Shown here: one piece after another, positions 5,162 to 5,731 of the stretch
Position numbering within the stretch: the first letter of the stretch is position 1
Layout of the letters: each line of letters starts with the position of its first letter
Assembly: GCF_020741395.1 (NCBI RefSeq)
Contig: NZ_DYZA01000010.1
Location: 1 to 5,731 of the forward strand
Length of the DNA: 5,731 bases
From: Mailhella massiliensis
Lineage (GTDB): Bacteria; Desulfobacterota; Desulfovibrionia; Desulfovibrionales; Desulfovibrionaceae
Direction: 5' to 3'
Translations under genes and position numbers: made by a program
The notes under the pieces: generated by a model
Database searches by the model: none
The model's input: the letters and a program-made list of their open reading frames with translations, nothing else
Told to the model about the DNA's origin: nothing

Positions 5162-5656
5162 ATGGGAATGTCGGGAAATTACTTCAGAACCAGTGAAAGT
5201 ACTGTCGAAAAGATACGCCGGGGCGAGATTGCGCTTTCGGATCTCATCTACGATAAGGCGGAGAAAGAGCATATCGTGGATATCGACAAGGCCTGGCACG
5301 CCATACAGTTCACCCTCACCGGAGCTTCCTACGGCGGGGACGACGACAATATCTTCAGCCGCCTGGTGCTGAGCGGCAACACCCTCCTTGAGGAGGATGA
5401 CGACGAGTTCTCCTCCATGCTCATGGCTGTCCCCGACGTGAAGGCCCTCGCCGCAGCCCTTGCCCTGCTCACGCAGGAGGATTTCCGGGAACGCTTCAAC
5501 GTGCAGGAAATGCTGGAAAACCAGATTTATCCTGTGACGGAGGACGACGATGAGGAGGATTTTTTTGAATATGTGTGGGACGCTGTGGAGGAATTGAAGG
5601 AATTCTTTGACGATGCCGCCCGCGAGGGGCAGGCCGTAATCTTCTATGTAATGTAG
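5162..5656 (+). CDS. DUF1877 / YfbM-family protein
   Basis: A 164-residue soluble, strongly acidic protein. It resembles Escherichia coli YfbM (about 167 residues, DUF1877) throughout: the start MGMSGNYF corresponds to MGMIGYF, then the DIDKAWHAIQFTLTG segment (40-54) matches the family's DIDKxWxxLxFxLTG core. LSRxVL-like FSRLVLSG (65-72) and the late IYP (122-124) also match, as does the C-terminal helix before EGQAVIFYV. Asp/Glu runs occur at 60-62, 77-82 and 127-133. The molecular function of the family is unknown, and the sequence shows no catalytic motif or signal peptide. The ATG at 5162 has AAGGAG seven bases upstream. A second ATG two codons later is less well spaced, and the frame's earlier ATG at 5129 has no ribosome binding site. 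It is transcribed alone, divergently from znuA. No link to zinc is shown by the sequence. Confidence 0.9.
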   Translation: MGMSGNYFRTSESTVEKIRRGEIALSDLIYDKAEKEHIVDIDKAWHAIQFTLTGASYGGDDDNIFSRLVLSGNTLLEEDDDEFSSMLMAVPDVKALAAALALLTQEDFRERFNVQEMLENQIYPVTEDDDEEDFFEYVWDAVEELKEFFDDAAREGQAVIFYVM

Positions 5657-5679
5657 CGAACGGGCCTTTTCCGGGCGCG

Positions 5680-5717
5680 CGCCGTTCTTCCCCTGCCGGG
5701 GCGGGCGGCGTTTTTTT
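5680..5717 (+). terminator. Intrinsic terminator of the YfbM-like gene
   Basis: CGCCG (5680-5684) pairs with CGGCG (5706-5710). An inner stem CCCC (5690-5693) with GGGG (5698-5701) extends the structure across a bulged internal loop. Seven T residues (5711-5717) follow. It starts 24 nt after the stop codon. Confidence 0.8.
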
Positions 5718-5731
5718 CTGCCCCAGCGCCC

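Noticed and set aside
4921..5196. 91-codon plus-strand open frame before the YfbM-like gene
   Set aside because: It spans the -35 and -10 boxes, has no Shine-Dalgarno, overlaps the start of the real gene out of frame and has biased composition.
1..5731. CRISPR array, insertion sequence, phage or toxin-antitoxin genes
   Set aside because: No regularly spaced repeats, transposase-like frame, terminal inverted repeats or paired small genes were found on either strand.

Overview
The window is a GC-rich bacterial chromosomal segment. It carries five protein-coding genes that I can support and one tRNA gene. Gene style, base composition and the Cys-rich ferredoxin-type protein fit an anaerobic, sulfate- or sulfite-reducing Desulfovibrionaceae-like bacterium (Desulfovibrio/Bilophila type). 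That assignment is inference from style, because there is no rRNA or other decisive marker. Nothing in the window looks like a mobile element, phage, CRISPR array or defence island.

Layout. Positions 1-320 hold no convincing gene, only GC-rich intergenic sequence with small hairpins. A tRNA with anticodon CAT (362-437, +) follows its own promoter. A strong terminator (443-486) serves both this tRNA and the gene that converges on it. That gene (566-1834, -) encodes a cytoplasmic Fe-S protein with an N-terminal winged-helix-like region, two Cys-rich blocks and two 4Fe-4S ferredoxin motifs. It starts at a GTG behind a strong Shine-Dalgarno, after a leader of about 150 nt with a good sigma70-type promoter.

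Next comes a three-gene zinc-uptake operon on the minus strand. The order of transcription is znuA (periplasmic binding protein, 4684-3779), znuC (ATPase, 3792-3004, TTG start) and znuB (permease, 3011-2148). The genes overlap by 14 and 8 nt, so translation is probably coupled. The operon ends at a 12-bp hairpin with a U-tract (2088-2122). ZnuA captures Zn(II) outside the inner membrane, ZnuB forms the channel and ZnuC drives transport with ATP. His-rich stretches in ZnuA and at the ZnuC C-terminus favour zinc over manganese or iron.

A 477-nt divergent intergenic region (4685-5161) separates znuA from a plus-strand gene for a DUF1877/YfbM-family protein (5162-5656). That gene has its own promoter, a structured leader of about 175 nt and a terminator at the right edge. 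Exact 16-nt copies of one sequence lie in the two noncoding regions at 14-29 and 5031-5046.

I found no clear new multi-gene system. The items most worth a second look are the uncharacterised multi-cluster Fe-S protein and its leader, the hairpin covering the znuA ribosome binding site, the yfbM-like leader, and the dispersed 16-nt repeat.
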